Source: Gloeopeniophorella convolvens
Taxonomy: Eukaryota; Basidiomycota; Agaricomycetes; Russulales
NCBI GenBank assembly: GCA_022496205.1
Contig: WTXD01000003.1
Location: forward strand, 124,001-188,000
Reading direction: 5' to 3'
DNA: 64,000 nucleotides
A program made the position numbers and the translations under genes. This document shows, one piece after another, positions 1 through 11,929 of this stretch. Numbering within the stretch: position 1 is the first letter of the stretch; each line of letters opens with the position of its first letter. The notes under the pieces were generated by a model, which saw nothing but the letters and a program-made list of their open reading frames with translations, searched no databases and had not been told where the DNA came from.

Positions 1-1296
1 CCTCGAGCACGAGTCCACATAGACGGCTTCATGAGGGGCGGGGCGGTCCAGCGTGTCCGAGGGGCATTTGGATTCAGCTGTCTTCGTTCCAAGTAATGTT
101 GCCAGGCGATGAACAAAGCCAGGAATAATACGCCAACAATCAGGAGTGCAATGATATCTAATTCATGGTTAGCACCCTGTGATTGTTACGATATGTGCGA
201 CTGACATGGATTTCTCCATCCTCTAGGAGCCGTAGGCGAGTCGCTGAGCACGAAGACAATGAGAATGAGGCCAATGGTGACGAGGAATGCGCCGATCCAA
301 TCCACACGTTGGTCCTCCTCGGCTGAGGGTTCATCTCCGTCGATACACAAATAGCCCAACGCCGTGCATGCGAGCGAGATCCCAGAGAGTAGGTAATAGG
401 AGCTCCGCCAGGTAGGCCTACAATAGTTGGTCAGGTGCTGATGCCGTAGAAACCACGCGACCTGCGACTCACTTGGTCACCTGCGTGAGAACACCACCGA
501 CGATGTTTCCACAGGCACCACCCATGGGAGCACCCGCCGCGAACGTTGCAAATGCCACCGAACGCGCATACGACGGGGGGAATGACTGTGCCAGGATTCC
601 GAGCTGAGAGGCTAACTTCAGCGCCAAGGCGGCGAAGACACACACACGAAGCTTACAGAAGCAGGGATCGTGGCAGCTGCGCCAATGCCCTGGAAGCCGC
701 GCAGAACATCTAGTGCAATTCCCGCTGCGTATGACTCAGCTCTCATGCACTGGAAGAATTCTGCTGTGGCGGACTCACACTGTGCGAAACCTGCGGCTAG
801 CCCAAACGCTGCGGTGATCAGATACCCCACGATCCAGACGCGTTTGCGGCCGTAGAGGTCTGCGAGCCGACCGCAGGGGAGTAGGAAACACGCCTGTGCG
901 AAAGTCATCAGTGAAGGACAAAACGTCGACAATGCGAAGGATGCTCACTGAGCTGATGGAGAACGCATTAACGATCCACTGTAGGTCGCTCCGCGGAATG
1001 TTCAAGTCGTTTCCGGTCGCAGGTAGGGTAATCGAGATGGCCGCCCCCATCGCGATACTCATTATCATGGTGCTCGTGCATACGCTAACAATGCATATTG
1101 ACGCGAAAAGACTGCGCGGTTGTCGGGGCGGCGACGACGAGCGACTGTGGCGGTCTTCTTCTGCGCCTTGGAGCGTGAGAAAATCTGAGGCATTAGAACT
1201 TGAAGTAGGAATGGGAGACCCCCTCTTTTCGTCGCGGTCAACGGTCGGTGCAAGACCGCTCGAGAACGACACCTCCTTTTCAGGGGATGGGGACAT
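1..1296 (-). CDS. MFS transporter, drug:H+ antiporter-like, 3' end outside the window
   Basis: Probable plasma-membrane proton-coupled exporter of the DHA2-like major facilitator class; substrate unknown. Exons run 949-1296, 657-893, 473-603, 206-417 and 1-157, joined by four 48-55 bp introns, and all phases agree. The start is the ATG at 1296, which opens a roughly 70-residue hydrophilic Ser/Pro-rich tail. A first membrane segment follows, then the MFS motif-A loop GRLADLYGRKRVW after SDLQWIVNAF, as in DHA2 proteins. Further hydrophobic segments include LGYLCID, FLVTIGLILIVFVLSD and IIALLIVGVLFLALFIAW. About 361 codons are visible and the usual family length is 500-600, so the C-terminal part is missing off the left edge. 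The MFS call is firm; the drug-transport role is family inference. Confidence 0.85.
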
Positions 1297-1930
1297 AGTA
1301 GACAGTGGGTAAGAGACGTCGCACTGCACTTGCAGGGATCCTGTCAAGCCAAGTCAAGCCCCGGTCGTTTTTATACTTCAAGCGGGGATTGCACGGTCTC
1401 CCCAATTCATGATCTCACCTCCGGGATCACGGGGAGCTGTGCGACGGTTCACGTATTTCGTTCACGATCCCAGCACCATGCCAATGAACATCGGATCGAG
1501 GCTCGACGGGCCAGGCGCCTCTCATCCGACACGGCTTCAGTTCAGGATGATGACATGGGTTGAGAAAAGACCATTGGCCACGGCCAAAAACCTTGTGGCA
1601 CGAATCTTTGATCAGCTTCGGGACTTCTCGTGAACGCGGCACAAAGTTACTTCACTTCCAGCACGGGAAAACGGGTGGTGCAATGTGATGCAATGTTCTG
1701 CCGCAATGTTGATTTGATAAAACACATGCTCCGAATATGCGTGGGTTCAGTCCGTTCAATATCGGCCTAGTGAGTATGGGAAGCAAAACTACCAACGAGC
1801 TGCCTCCTGCAGCGTCTCCGAACGTCTCCTCCATCGAGGCTCCCTAGTCGTATGGTGCATGCAGTAATTTTAGTGGCTCGTGACATACAGGCATGACATA
1901 AGATGGAATAGGAAAACAGTAAAGAGACCC
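1297..1930. other. Intergenic, no gene seen
   Basis: This 634-bp stretch lies between the MFS start and the eS4 stop codon. It should hold the MFS promoter and the eS4 3' UTR. I see no conserved ORF, RNA gene or repeat in it. Confidence 0.5.
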
Positions 1931-3076
1931 TCACGCCTCTGCCGCCCGCTTCCGCCTAACATCGCGCTCCTCAGCAATAGTAAGCTTGGTACCCTTACCC
2001 TTGGGAAGGGACACCCAAGGCTTGGTACCCTCGCCAATGAGGAAGATGTTGGTTATCCTGAGAAAACACGGCATCATATGAGCCAAACGAGGCGCCTAAT
2101 GAGCATGTGCGACTCACCGCGTAGCGAACGTGCGATCCAAAGCATCCTTCACGTGCACGATGTCAAAGTCACCGATGTGCTTTTCACGGTGCACGATGAC
2201 ACCAGCACGACCCATGTTGCGGCCACCGGTGATCATGACAAGGTTACCGGTGTCGAACTTCACGATACCCGTGATCTTGTTCTGGGTAAGGTCAAACCTG
2301 ACAGTGTCATTGACCTTGATGGCAGGGTCGGGATAGCGGATGGTACGGCCATCGTGGGTGACAATGTAAGGGACCCCGCGGTTGCCGAGCGCAACCGTTT
2401 TCACCTTGAGGAGCTTGTAGGTAGCCTCCTCAGGCGTGATCCGGTGAATGACGAAGCGACCTTTAACATCGTAGAGGAGACGGAAGTGCTCGCCCGACTT
2501 CTCAATAGAGAGCACATCTGACGAAAGTTGAGCGATCCCAGCGACACAAATACTGAGGTCGACGCACCCATGAAGCCAGTGGGGTAGGTGTTGTCGGTGC
2601 GGACCTTGTTGTCCACCTTGATCAAGCGCTGCTGGACAATCGAAGTAACCTCGCGACCAGTCAAGGCATACTTCAGCCTATTGCGGAGGAAAATGTTGAG
2701 GGGGAGGGATTCTCGGAGCTTGTGGGGACCGGGAGAGGGGCGGGGAGCCTGTAGACACGTCAGGCCAATGCGAAGCGTTGTCCAGCGAGGTGCGCACGTA
2801 GGTACCGCTCAGCTTGTCGAGCATCCATGACGACGGCGCGGCGAGGCGCTTGAGATGCTTTTTGGGTCCACGGGCCTGAGAACCGAAAGAGTCAGCATCG
2901 AACAGTATAAGGACGAACCGACAGCGATGTGTGGAAGATTGTGCAACAGGCGGCGGGTCCGTCATCCGAACTCAACCAACAGCATCCACCTCTCTGGGCA
3001 TGCATCCACCGCCCAAACCCACCCGATACCGCCCCTACGATACAAGATGGCGCGAACAAGAGTACAGACTGACCAT
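1931..3076 (-). CDS. RPS4: 40S ribosomal protein S4 (eS4)
   Basis: Component of the small ribosomal subunit. Five exons: 3074-3076, 2798-2875, 2568-2748, 2118-2517 and 1931-2057. Together they give 263 codons including the stop, so 262 residues against about 261 in yeast. The first exon is just the ATG, followed by a 198-bp intron and then [13 protein letters not shown], an arrangement that fits the conserved [11 protein letters not shown] start. Recognisable stretches are [31 protein letters not shown], the S4 RNA-binding and KOW region [37 protein letters not shown] and the C-terminal [17 protein letters not shown]. The long first intron contrasts with 50-60 bp introns elsewhere, which is common in ribosomal protein genes. 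Confidence 0.97.
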
Positions 3077-3395
3077 AGTTGATGTCTTGATGAGCGGAAC
3101 GGTATCGACGACGGCGACCTCTTGATTTTGCTTGCAGCGGCGGCGCTGTCCTCAGTACAATCAAGGTTTGCTGCCCGTGGGTAAACTCCGCTTTAGGGCG
3201 AACGCCGCACGATCACGTGCTTCCAGACCCATTGTTTCTCTCCTGGCCCGGGACGCGGGACCGGTCACTGCTCTGCTCGGTTGTCTCTGCTCGGGTTATA
3301 GAATTCGGTCGTCCAAGAAGCCTCGTACAACAGAGGGATGGAGAATTCGAGTCTCGTTACATCCGAATCCACGGTGTTTGCAAAGCATACAGCCT
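3077..3395. other. Intergenic, eS4 promoter region
   Basis: This 319-bp gap between the eS4 start and the stop of the next gene must contain the eS4 promoter. No specific element is recognised with confidence. Confidence 0.4.
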
Positions 3396-6300
3396 TTAGC
3401 CTCCACCCTTCATGGCCCGCAGAACCATATTCTCCAACGTGACAGCCCGATACTCTCCCTCCTCGTCCGGCGCCCACACCGCATCGTCCAGCACATACAC
3501 CAGCACACCGCCCTTCCCATCTGCCGTCGACGACACGCGGTACAACGGCATGCGCGAGCGCTCGTGGACCCGGCCAGCCGGCATGAACATCAGGTTGTGC
3601 GACGCCGCGAACTCCTCGACGAGCGCGCGGAACGTGATCTCCTGCGTGCGGGAGGGCGGTGGCTTCTTTGTGCCGGCACCGACGCCCTTTGCGGTCTCCG
3701 TGGCAGGCGCGAGTCCGCCGCCGCGCGAGTGCTCGGGGCGCGGGAGCTTCGCAGGCGCCTCGGGCCCGAGCTCGATCGCGGTGTTCATGAGCTGCAGCCC
3801 GCGCGTGAAGCCGTCGCGCACGGCGGGGAGCGCGAGCACGTCCTCAGCGAACACGCCCTTCCAGAACGCGTACCACTGCGCGACCTCGTCGAAGCTCGGG
3901 CGCGGCTGCACGAGCCAGATGTGCAGCACGTCGAGCCACTTGGGGAAGAACTCGGCCGCGAGGAGCGACGCGAGGACCGAGCCGCGCAGGAGTGGCGCCC
4001 AGGCGAGCACGCGCTCGAGTGGCGCCATGTCCTGCGCGCGCGGGTTCACGCGGAACTCGTCGCGCAGCGTGGCGCCGAGCTTAGGCACGATGTACTTGAG
4101 CATCATGGTGTCCCAGTCGCCTACGCTGAAGACCTCGCGCCACGATGCAAGGTCATCGGGAACGCCTTCTGTGATATCCCATCCACGGAGAAGAGACTTG
4201 AGCTTCCGACGCGCGTCGGCGAGTAATTCTTCCATCCGAGGGCCAACATGAGGCAGCCATGGGAAAACCAGCGTACGCAGCGGCACATCCGAACGACGCG
4301 GACTCCAGTCTGCCACGGCCTTGGAAACTTTTGGGAGGATGAGTTGGTCGAGGAAGTTGTCGCGGATGAACAGCGGAAGGAAAGTGGACCAGACTTCGTA
4401 CAGCCGGACGGCTGGTTGAGGCGCTCGAGGATCCCAGTCGTTGTTGATTGAGGATCGGACTTTCGGTAACCAGACGTTCCACAGTAGGCTTTCAAACGGG
4501 GTCATAGGCACCTCCACTTTCGGCGGAGGGACAGAGACAGGGAAGGAGCTATCCCCAAGCATGCCCACACGGCTGTCTGGTGGGCGCTCCTCTTGGTCCG
4601 CAAGCTTGAGAGCTCGTCGCCACAAGCGGAAAGTTGAGAGCAAATTGTCGGGTTCTTCGAGCGGATTCCAGCGAGAGAGCATCCGCCGCACCTGCGTAGA
4701 TAATCAGCACCGACGCAACTCTCGAGCGCCACTGGGGCTTACTAGGGGTGCGATGGCAGCAACCACGATCTCGTCTAGTCGATATTTGTCAAACTCCACA
4801 GGGAACTCGGAAAGTAGCTTGCTGAAGTGTGGCGAAAAGGACTCGAGCGAAGCTTCATAAGAAGATGCTTGTTGTTTAGCTAACAACTTGATGTCGTCAA
4901 CCACTAGATGGACTTGCTGCATCCGAGAAATCACTTGTGGGACATGGTCAACACAACGCGAAGAGCCAGTCGAAGGAAAGGCCTTACGTTCAGCTTCCTC
5001 GCTGATTCTCTTCCTCAGTCTTGCATCTTCGTCTTGAAGAGCCTTTCTTCGCGTCTGGATTTCTTTAGCCTCACGAGCGAGGCCCTCCAAATCCCTCGAG
5101 GCTGCTTCGGCGATGAGCCGGATGTTGTGCCTGACTTCTGGTATACGAGTCGAATCCGTGGATGGCGTCCAAGATGCAATCGATACATCTGCCAACGATG
5201 ACACCTCGCGAGGCTGGAGAAGCGAATGTCAACCAAGCTACACATCAAAGCGTGAAGGGGCTTACCGTCGCCCCAGTCGCATCAATTATGATACCGATGC
5301 CAGAGGGACCAGCTGCGTCCTCCCCGACCTCGGCGACGATCTGCTCATATGTCTTGTGTTCGACCTTGGTCCTGGTCTTTTTCGGCTTCTTCCACGCATC
5401 GGACCTGTTGTCTGCCTTCTCCTTGCCCCTCCCTTTACCCTTCGCTGCCCTCTTCTTTGCCGCTTCTTCTTCATCGTCACTGACACTCTCACCGCGTCGG
5501 CGCGCCTCAGCCTTCGACTGTTCGGTGCGCTCGGTGAAACCTTTGAATGCGATACCCATATTCTTTGGGCGCAGCTTGGACTCGATGGGGGTAACGATAC
5601 CCTGGCCTTCAACGCCGAGACCCGTGCCCGCCTCCCAACCCATCTTGGCAAGTAAGCGCGCGCCGAACGTGCCCTGGACTTTACGAAAGTGCAGATTTTC
5701 GCTGGCAGAGAGGTTAACCTTTTGGGGAGCGGGAGATGGGGATGCGCCATTGCGGACGAATGCGCGTTGCGGACGTGAGGCAGCGCCGAACGCGGAGGGG
5801 AGGGTGTTAGGGATGGCAGTTGCACCTGCCGGGGCGGGAGAGGGCGATGGCGCTGGGGAGGGTGTTGGGGGAATAGAGACTGCGGCAGGGCGCGAGGCGC
5901 CAATACCGCTCTTGGTGAAACCAGAGAAGCTGGTAGGAGGGTTGGTCTTGGATGCACCGAGGCCAAGGCCACCGAAACGCGGACGCTCCTCCTCTTCTTC
6001 GTCGTCTGCCTCGTCGCGGACGCGCGGTGAAGGCGGTTTTGAGGGTTCAGCGTCGTCTGTGTCGTCGCTGGCTTCGCCGTCTGTATCGGGAGCATCCTCC
6101 TCGCCGTCTTGGTCGCTACCCTCCGAAGATGCAGAGCCTGCATTGTGGCGTGTCTCGACTTCCGGGATGTTCATCACTTCGTCCTGGTCGATCTTGGGCT
6201 CTGAATCTTCCTTGCCCTTGCTAGACACGAATGCAGGGGCTTTGGCCCAGTCGCGCCGCTGAGCAAGCTCGCGTTTGTGCCTGCGTCCGAAGCCCTCAGC

Positions 6301-6438
6301 TTCATCACTATCCTCGTCACCCGCGGTGCGCCGCTTCTTGCGCTGGTAAGAGTCGTCGTCATTAGTGTCATCGTCCTCGGAACCGCCTGAGGAGTCCGAG
6401 ATACCATCGTCCATGAAACCGCGTTTTCTACGAGCCAT
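3396..6438 (-). CDS. TFIP11/Ntr1-like G-patch splicing factor
   Basis: Nuclear protein expected to partner the DEAH helicase Prp43 in spliceosome disassembly. Exons are 5266-6438, 4743-5213 and 3396-4691, with introns of 52 and 51 bp; the total is 979 residues (human TFIP11 837, yeast Ntr1 708). The start is the ATG giving MARRKRGFMDD. The first 150 residues are acidic and Ser-rich and contain the TIP-N-like GRRHKRELAQRRDWAKA. A Pro/Ala linker follows, then the G-patch at about residues 250-300 with GARLLAKMGWEAGTGLG. After it come a basic Lys-rich patch, the conserved ADVSIASWTPSTD and PEVRHNIRLIAEAA stretch, a coiled coil, and the GCFC-type helical domain (for example VRRMLSRWNPLEEPD and WLPKVRSSINNDWDP). 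The Prp43 partnership is inferred from the family. Confidence 0.9.
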
Positions 6439-6656
6439 GGTGGAGGTCAAGGGAGATTGGACACAGGAATTCGGAGCGCGAGGAACAAGCTCGAATCACT
6501 GCCACCTAGTCGATAGGGGCAATCCAAGGTGCGAGAGTGGTGGCCGAGAGGGACGTGAGGGGATGACTAGCACACGTTGACTGGTTACCGTGGTCGTTCG
6601 GGGACAAATGAGGTCGCCGATTGGCGAGGAGCGGGAGGAAGTAAAAGTAAAAGCAA

Positions 6657-6742
6657 GGGCCTGGCCGGGAATTGAACCCGGGACCTCCTCCAGATTGCTT
6701 CTTAAGCCCTAAGAAGGAATCATACTACTAGACCACCAGGCC
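6657..6742 (-). tRNA. tRNA-Pro (AGG) with a 14-nt intron
   Basis: On the minus strand, acceptor arm GGCCTGG pairs with CCAGGCC, followed by discriminator C. The D-arm contains TGGTCTAGTAG (A box) and the T-arm contains GGTTCAATTCC (B box). The anticodon stem is CCTTC/GGAGG and the loop reads TTAGGG before an insertion, placing AGG at 34-36. Fourteen extra bases sit directly 3' of position 37, the canonical site for nuclear tRNA introns. Mature length would be about 72 nt. It lies between the divergent TFIP11-like and Rpt4 genes. Confidence 0.93.
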
Positions 6743-6863
6743 GATATCTCCGACCCATTATAAAGCCGCTATAAACCTGGTACAGAGAACGGTTTGGGAA
6801 GCTGACGCGTCTCGGGACTCGCGTCGAGTCGCGGCTGCAGCTTCATCCTCCTCCGTTCACAGC

Positions 6864-8481
6864 ATGGACGCATCATCACGACCAATGGACACGCGCAGAG
6901 TGGAGGCACTCAAGGCCTACCGTGATGTGCGTTCTTTCTCACTCTCTGCGACCTTGTATTCATGTCGCTCTACAGAAAATGCAGGCTCACGAGAAGATGA
7001 GCGAGACCTTGAAGACTTGTGCGTCCTGTTCTTGATCTATCTGCGCTTGAGGCTTACTTGTCGCTAGTACGGTTCTCTATCAAGGACTTGCAAAGAGACT
7101 ACAGGAAGACCGAGGATGACATCAAGGCCGTTCAGTCGGTCGGCCAGATTATCGGAGAAGTCATGAAGCAGCTCGACGATGAACGCTGTGCGGAGCACAT
7201 GTCCTGTTACCTTGACGTTTGCTGATTCCAAAGCAGTCATTGTCAAAGCATCATCGGGCCCACGATATGTTGTCTCCTACCGCCCCGCCCTCCCCGCACA
7301 CAAACTCAAGGCCGGCACACGCGTCAGCCTCGACATGACCACCCTCACCATCATGCGTATCCTCCCACGAGAAGTAGATCCCATGGTCTACAAGATGAGT
7401 CTGGAGGATCCGGGAGGCGCCACCTTCGCGGGTATCGGTGGACTCGGCGAGCAAGTCCGGGAGCTGCGCGAGGTGCGTCCGCGCTGACGCGTCCCGCCGC
7501 GCCGCCGGCCTCACTCACGCCGCGCCCCGTGCCACAGATCATCGAGCTACCCCTGCTCAGCCCAGAGCTGTTCCAGCGCGTCGGGATCAAGCCGCCCAAG
7601 GGCGTGCTCCTCTACGGGCCACCCGGCACCGGCAAGACGCTCCTCGCGCGCGCCGTCGCCGCCACGCTCGAGACGAATTTCCTCAAGGTCGTCTCGTCCG
7701 CAATCGTCGACAAGTACATCGGCGAGTCCGCGCGCGTCGTGCGCGAGATGTTCGGCTACGCGCGCGAGCACGAGCCTTGCGTCATCTTTATGGACGAGAT
7801 TGACGCCATTGGCGGACGGCGCTTCTCCGAGGGCACGAGTGCGGACCGCGAGATCCAGCGCACGCTGATGGAGGTACTCCCCATCCTTCATGCACGATCG
7901 CTCCTGTCCCTGACAGGTCGCGCGTCTGTAGCTGCTGAACCAGATGGATGGCTTCGACTCGCTCGGCCGCACCAAACTCATCATGGCCACCAACCGACCC
8001 GACACCCTCGACCCCGCACTGATGCGTCCAGGGCGCCTCGACCGCAAGATCGAGGTGCCGCTCCCGAACGAGCAGGCGCGGCTCGAGATCCTCAAGATCC
8101 ATGCCGCGCCCGTGAACAAGCATGGTGAGATCGACTTTGAGGCGATCGTGAAGGTGCGTGTCGCAGTGCCTGGTCCGCTGTCCTACTGACGTGACGTCCT
8201 GGGCAGCTTTCGGACGGGTTCAACGGAGCTGATTTACGGAATGTGGTGACGGAGGCGGGCATGTTCGCCATTCGGGACGATCGGTGTGTGCTATCTTGCT
8301 GGATCCAGGCTTTCTTTTTCTTACGCCCTTCGCAGGGAGTACATACAGCAGGAGGATCTGACGAAGGCAGCGAGGAAGGTCAGCGACGCGAAGAAGCACG
8401 AGAGTAAGCACCCCTCCATCTCGCGTCCATCACCTCCCGACGCTGATTCCCGTCGCAGCCAAACTCGATGTATCAGCATAG
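6864..8481 (+). CDS. RPT4: 26S proteasome regulatory AAA-ATPase subunit Rpt4
   Basis: ATPase of the 19S base that unfolds substrates and feeds them to the 20S core. Nine exons: 6864-6926, 6976-7018, 7068-7187, 7237-7472, 7538-7873, 7932-8153, 8207-8283, 8336-8403 and 8459-8481. They sum to 396 codons including the stop (395 residues; human PSMC6 is 389). The N-terminal helix ends in [19 protein letters not shown], which with [19 protein letters not shown] points to Rpt4 rather than other Rpt subunits. The OB region follows. The AAA module has Walker A GPPGTGKT, Walker [12 protein letters not shown] and the second region of homology [21 protein letters not shown]. The C terminus TKLDVSA lacks an HbYX motif, as expected for Rpt4. 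Confidence 0.96.
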
Positions 8482-8742
8482 AACCCTACTCTATCGTTTT
8501 TTTTCCCTCTCACTGTAACACGCGCTATAATCCCATAACACGTGCGAGCTCGCTCGCAACCTCTCGCGGGGTGATAAGCAGGGCCTAAGGCCTGAGACCT
8601 GAGGTTTCACTCACCCGAAACCTCCTATAGCCACCCTCACCCTCACAGCAAGAAAAGTTAAAAGGAAAGATGCCACAACGTAACAATAGGTAGGTATATG
8701 CGTGACACGCCTGTAACGACGTCCGTGTCCGCGTCCACTGGC
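8482..8742. other. Convergent intergenic gap
   Basis: Short shared 3' region between convergent RPT4 and SEC1 genes. Nothing else is seen. Confidence 0.4.
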
Positions 8743-11700
8743 TCAGAAGCCCAAGAACCGATGCCTCTTCTTCTCCTTCTCCTTCCCTGGCTTCTCTGAC
8801 TTCCCATTCGCCGGCACCGCGTACGCGCTGCTCGCAGACGGCTCCCGCCCCATGGCCGGCGCCGCCTCGCGCGACGCGCCACTGCGCCCGCTCGCGCTCT
8901 TGCCCATCGCCGGCGCAGGCGCAGGCGCGGGCGCTTCGCGCGTGAAGTAACGCTCGTCGTAGAACGCCTGGTACGGCCGCTGCGCGCCCGGCTCGCGCAG
9001 CCCGTTCGGCAACGCACGCGAGCCCGCGCCGCCGAGCTCGAGCACCTTGAGGTCGTCCACGAACTGCCGCGGCGTCAGCGCGTGCGTCGAGCCTGCGCGG
9101 CGCCGTCAGCCCCCAGTGCCGCGGCGACGATACGGCGAGAATGGGAGAGGCACACCGATGTAGACGTCGCGCCCGAGCGCGCCCGAGAGCTGGTACGCTT
9201 CGCGCATCTCCGAGTACGTCATCCCGCCCGCGACGAACACGAGCACGCGCTGGCGTGTCTCGGCCGCCGCGCCGCCGCCGGCGCGCGCTGCGCGGTGCCA
9301 GCTCGGCTTGGCGCTGCGCAGCGACGTCGTCGGCGTCTGCGTTGGGCGTGCGGTGGATACGGCGGGCGCGGCCTGCGGGTAGTCCTTCACGTACGGGAAC
9401 GCGGCGGCGTCGAGCTTGCCTGCGACGTGGTCCTGCGTGCGTGGCTGTGCGTCGGCGGCGGTGCGCGCGCGAGGGTTGCGGGGCAGGACGCACCTCGATG
9501 ACCGTGCGCAGGAGTGGCTTGTACCGCGAGAGCTCGTACTCCTCCTCAGCGCTCTGCTTCTGCCGGAGGCGCCGCTTGAGGTCCTTGTCGCCCGGGCCCT
9601 ACGGTGTCTCCTGGTTAGCTGCCGCGACCAGCTCCGTGCGCGCGCGCGGCGCACCCTGTTGATCCGCACGCCGAGGTGCACGAGCGAGTTGACCGCTTCG
9701 ATCTCGGGCCGCGTTAGCCGCGCGTGCTGGTAGAGCCGCCGGCGGTCCTCGTCGGGCACGCCCTCGCGGTACTGGATGTACAGCGCGATGATGCGGACCT
9801 TGTTCGAGTTGCTGCGGCGTCGCGCGCGGTCAGGGTGCGGCGCGGTGAGAGGGCGACGGGATGGCGTACATGACTTCCCGGCTGTCCAGCAGCGGCACCA
9901 TCTCCTCGACTAGCGTTTTTGGGGTTTTGCCTTCTGCTGTTAGCCCTGTGGAGCAGTTCTGCACGGGTGGTGGGTGAGGTCGCGCGGCTGTCGTCTCGTC
10001 GCAGCGTACCTGCTCTACCGACGCGACTACGGGTAGCTTGTCTCGTTCAAAGATGTCCATGCATTCTTGCGCCATACTCAGGTGCAGCGAGAACTGTCGG
10101 GATGATCTGTATTGGATGTAATATCGTCCGCATATACCCGGCGACGCACCTTTTCCCGTTGCTCCTGGTACTGTGGTAAGCTCGCAAGCATGTCCTTCAT
10201 GTCGTTGAGCGTCGCGGCACCCTCCCTGCGTCGAAATCAGGGACAAGCGCAGCCGCAGACGACATTATGCGTACCCCTTGAACCCTGCGTTGTCTGTCAT
10301 GAATTTGTTGAAGTCCAGCATGAGCTTGTCGATCGCCTCGCGCATGTGCATGTGCCGCACGTCCGTCCACACCGTGTCCGTGTCCGACAGGACCGCCGTC
10401 TTGTCCTCATACGCCCCGACAGACGACTGGAACTTGTACCTGCGATACACGGTACGCAGAGCGGAGACGGAAGCAGCAAGCTGGTACGCACGTGTATTTG
10501 TACCCGTCTTCTATCGGGAGGAGATCGTTCGCCATCGCCTGGTACGTGAACTCGTGCAGGAGCGGCGCGAGGGCGTCCATCGCACGGTCCGTCACGATCA
10601 GCGTCGCACGCTGCCGTCCCGCGTCCTGTTTCTGCATACGCACGCAGCATCAGCACCAGCCCGCATAGCCAGGCGCACGTACGAAGATGACGCACAGGGA
10701 AGTCGGGGTTCGCGCGCTTGTACTCGTCCAGCGCAGCCTGCACCTCGAACGCGAGCAGGCGCGACAACACATCGCCATCGGCCGCCTCGTACTGGCGCGC
10801 CTGCTCGCCGCGCGCGAGGTTCGTGCGCCAGCGCATCGACGTCTCCGGCGGGCGCGGCGCGCACGGGTGCTCTCGCTCGGGCGCAGCGCGCCAAGCGGGC
10901 CGTGGTGTGCAGGGACGTAATAGCGGATGTAGGGGAACTCGTTGAGCGTGATGCACACGTTCGCGATCTGCGTGCGCGCGCGTGAGGACGACGCGGTGGG
11001 GCACAGCGGAGGCAGCGCACGGATTTCGCGACGAAGCGCACGTCCTCCGCGAGCCGGTCGCGCTCGCCGCGCGCGGTGCCGTCGGACCGCGGTGGGCTGT
11101 ACATGCTGAAGAAATACTCGGGCACACGTAACGAGAAGGCCTGCGCCTCGATCGCTGCGCGGTGCGGTGCGTCAGTGAGGTGCACGCGCGCAGTCGCAGT
11201 GCGGCGACGCACCCCAGAAGTTGACGTATAGGTCCTGCAGACCCCGGAGGAAGGGTTCCGCGGGCGACGATGTGATGCGCTCGAAGAGCTCCTCTGCGAG
11301 GCCTGAATCGGGCGTGGTCAGCGCGCGTCAGTGTACCGAGGATCTCGCACACGAGAGAGCAACACGCACCATCGATGAAGAAGAGGTGCGCGCCGGCGTA
11401 CTGCTGTCGCCCACCGGAGAAATCGCGGATGATGCGGTCGACATTGGCAGAGGTGGGCATGACCATGTAGACCGCGTCAAAGCCCTGCTGGGGCTCGCGG
11501 TAATTTGTGATGGATTCGATGACTGCGCTGGCACATGAGCGGACGACGGAGCGCAGGACGGCAGGTGGGGCGCACGAGTAACATTCTCCTCTAAGATGTC
11601 GAACTGCTTGAGGACGGAGTTGAGGAGCTGCTGGGAGTGCTCGTCGACGACGAGGATCTTCCAGCGCGAGGGCGGGTTGACGGACCGGATGGCGTCCAGG

Positions 11701-11788
11701 AACTCTGCGGACCTGATGAGCAGCTGTGATCCCGCGGTGCAGACAGGGCGTGCTCACTGTTTCTGACGGCGGTGATGAGGGAGGCCAT
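8743..11788 (-). CDS. SEC1: Sec1/Munc18 family protein, with an apparent one-base frameshift
   Basis: SM protein that binds the exocytic syntaxin/SNARE complex at the plasma membrane. Fifteen exons join in consistent phase: 11758-11788, 11576-11704, 11370-11522, 11213-11302, 11021-11154, 10696-10967, 10492-10631, 10275-10439, 10150-10225, 10010-10093, 9870-9958, 9655-9811, 9494-9598, 9156-9432 and 8743-9092. Family motifs include [14 protein letters not shown] near the N terminus, [14 protein letters not shown], then [52 protein letters not shown], and [20 protein letters not shown] near the C terminus. Exon six (10696-10967) is 272 nt where a multiple of three is required. Its frame changes between SESTR and PPETSMRW, so the CDS is one base short (2,252 nt). 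The Ala/Pro-rich tail ends [14 protein letters not shown] sequencing error or a real allele defect are both possible. Confidence 0.9.
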
Positions 11789-11929
11789 GCGCTTGCAAGG
11801 TGGAGAGAGCGAGTCGCTGCGAGTCAGTCGTTGCGAGCCGAGCCAAGACCAAGAGCACCGCTCCCTCGGCTATCTCCGTGTTCATCCTTTCCTATTCACA
11901 TCTTGTCCTTATTCTACAATCTCCGTCTA

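Noticed and set aside
3132..4226. Long plus-strand ORFs across 3.1-4.3 kb and 5.1-6.3 kb
   Set aside because: Antisense shadows of the G-patch factor in GC-rich DNA, with Arg/Ala/His-biased composition and no domain.
9082..9759. Several overlapping ORFs on both strands at 9-11 kb
   Set aside because: Shadows of SEC1 exons; the spliced SEC1 model uses one coherent path.
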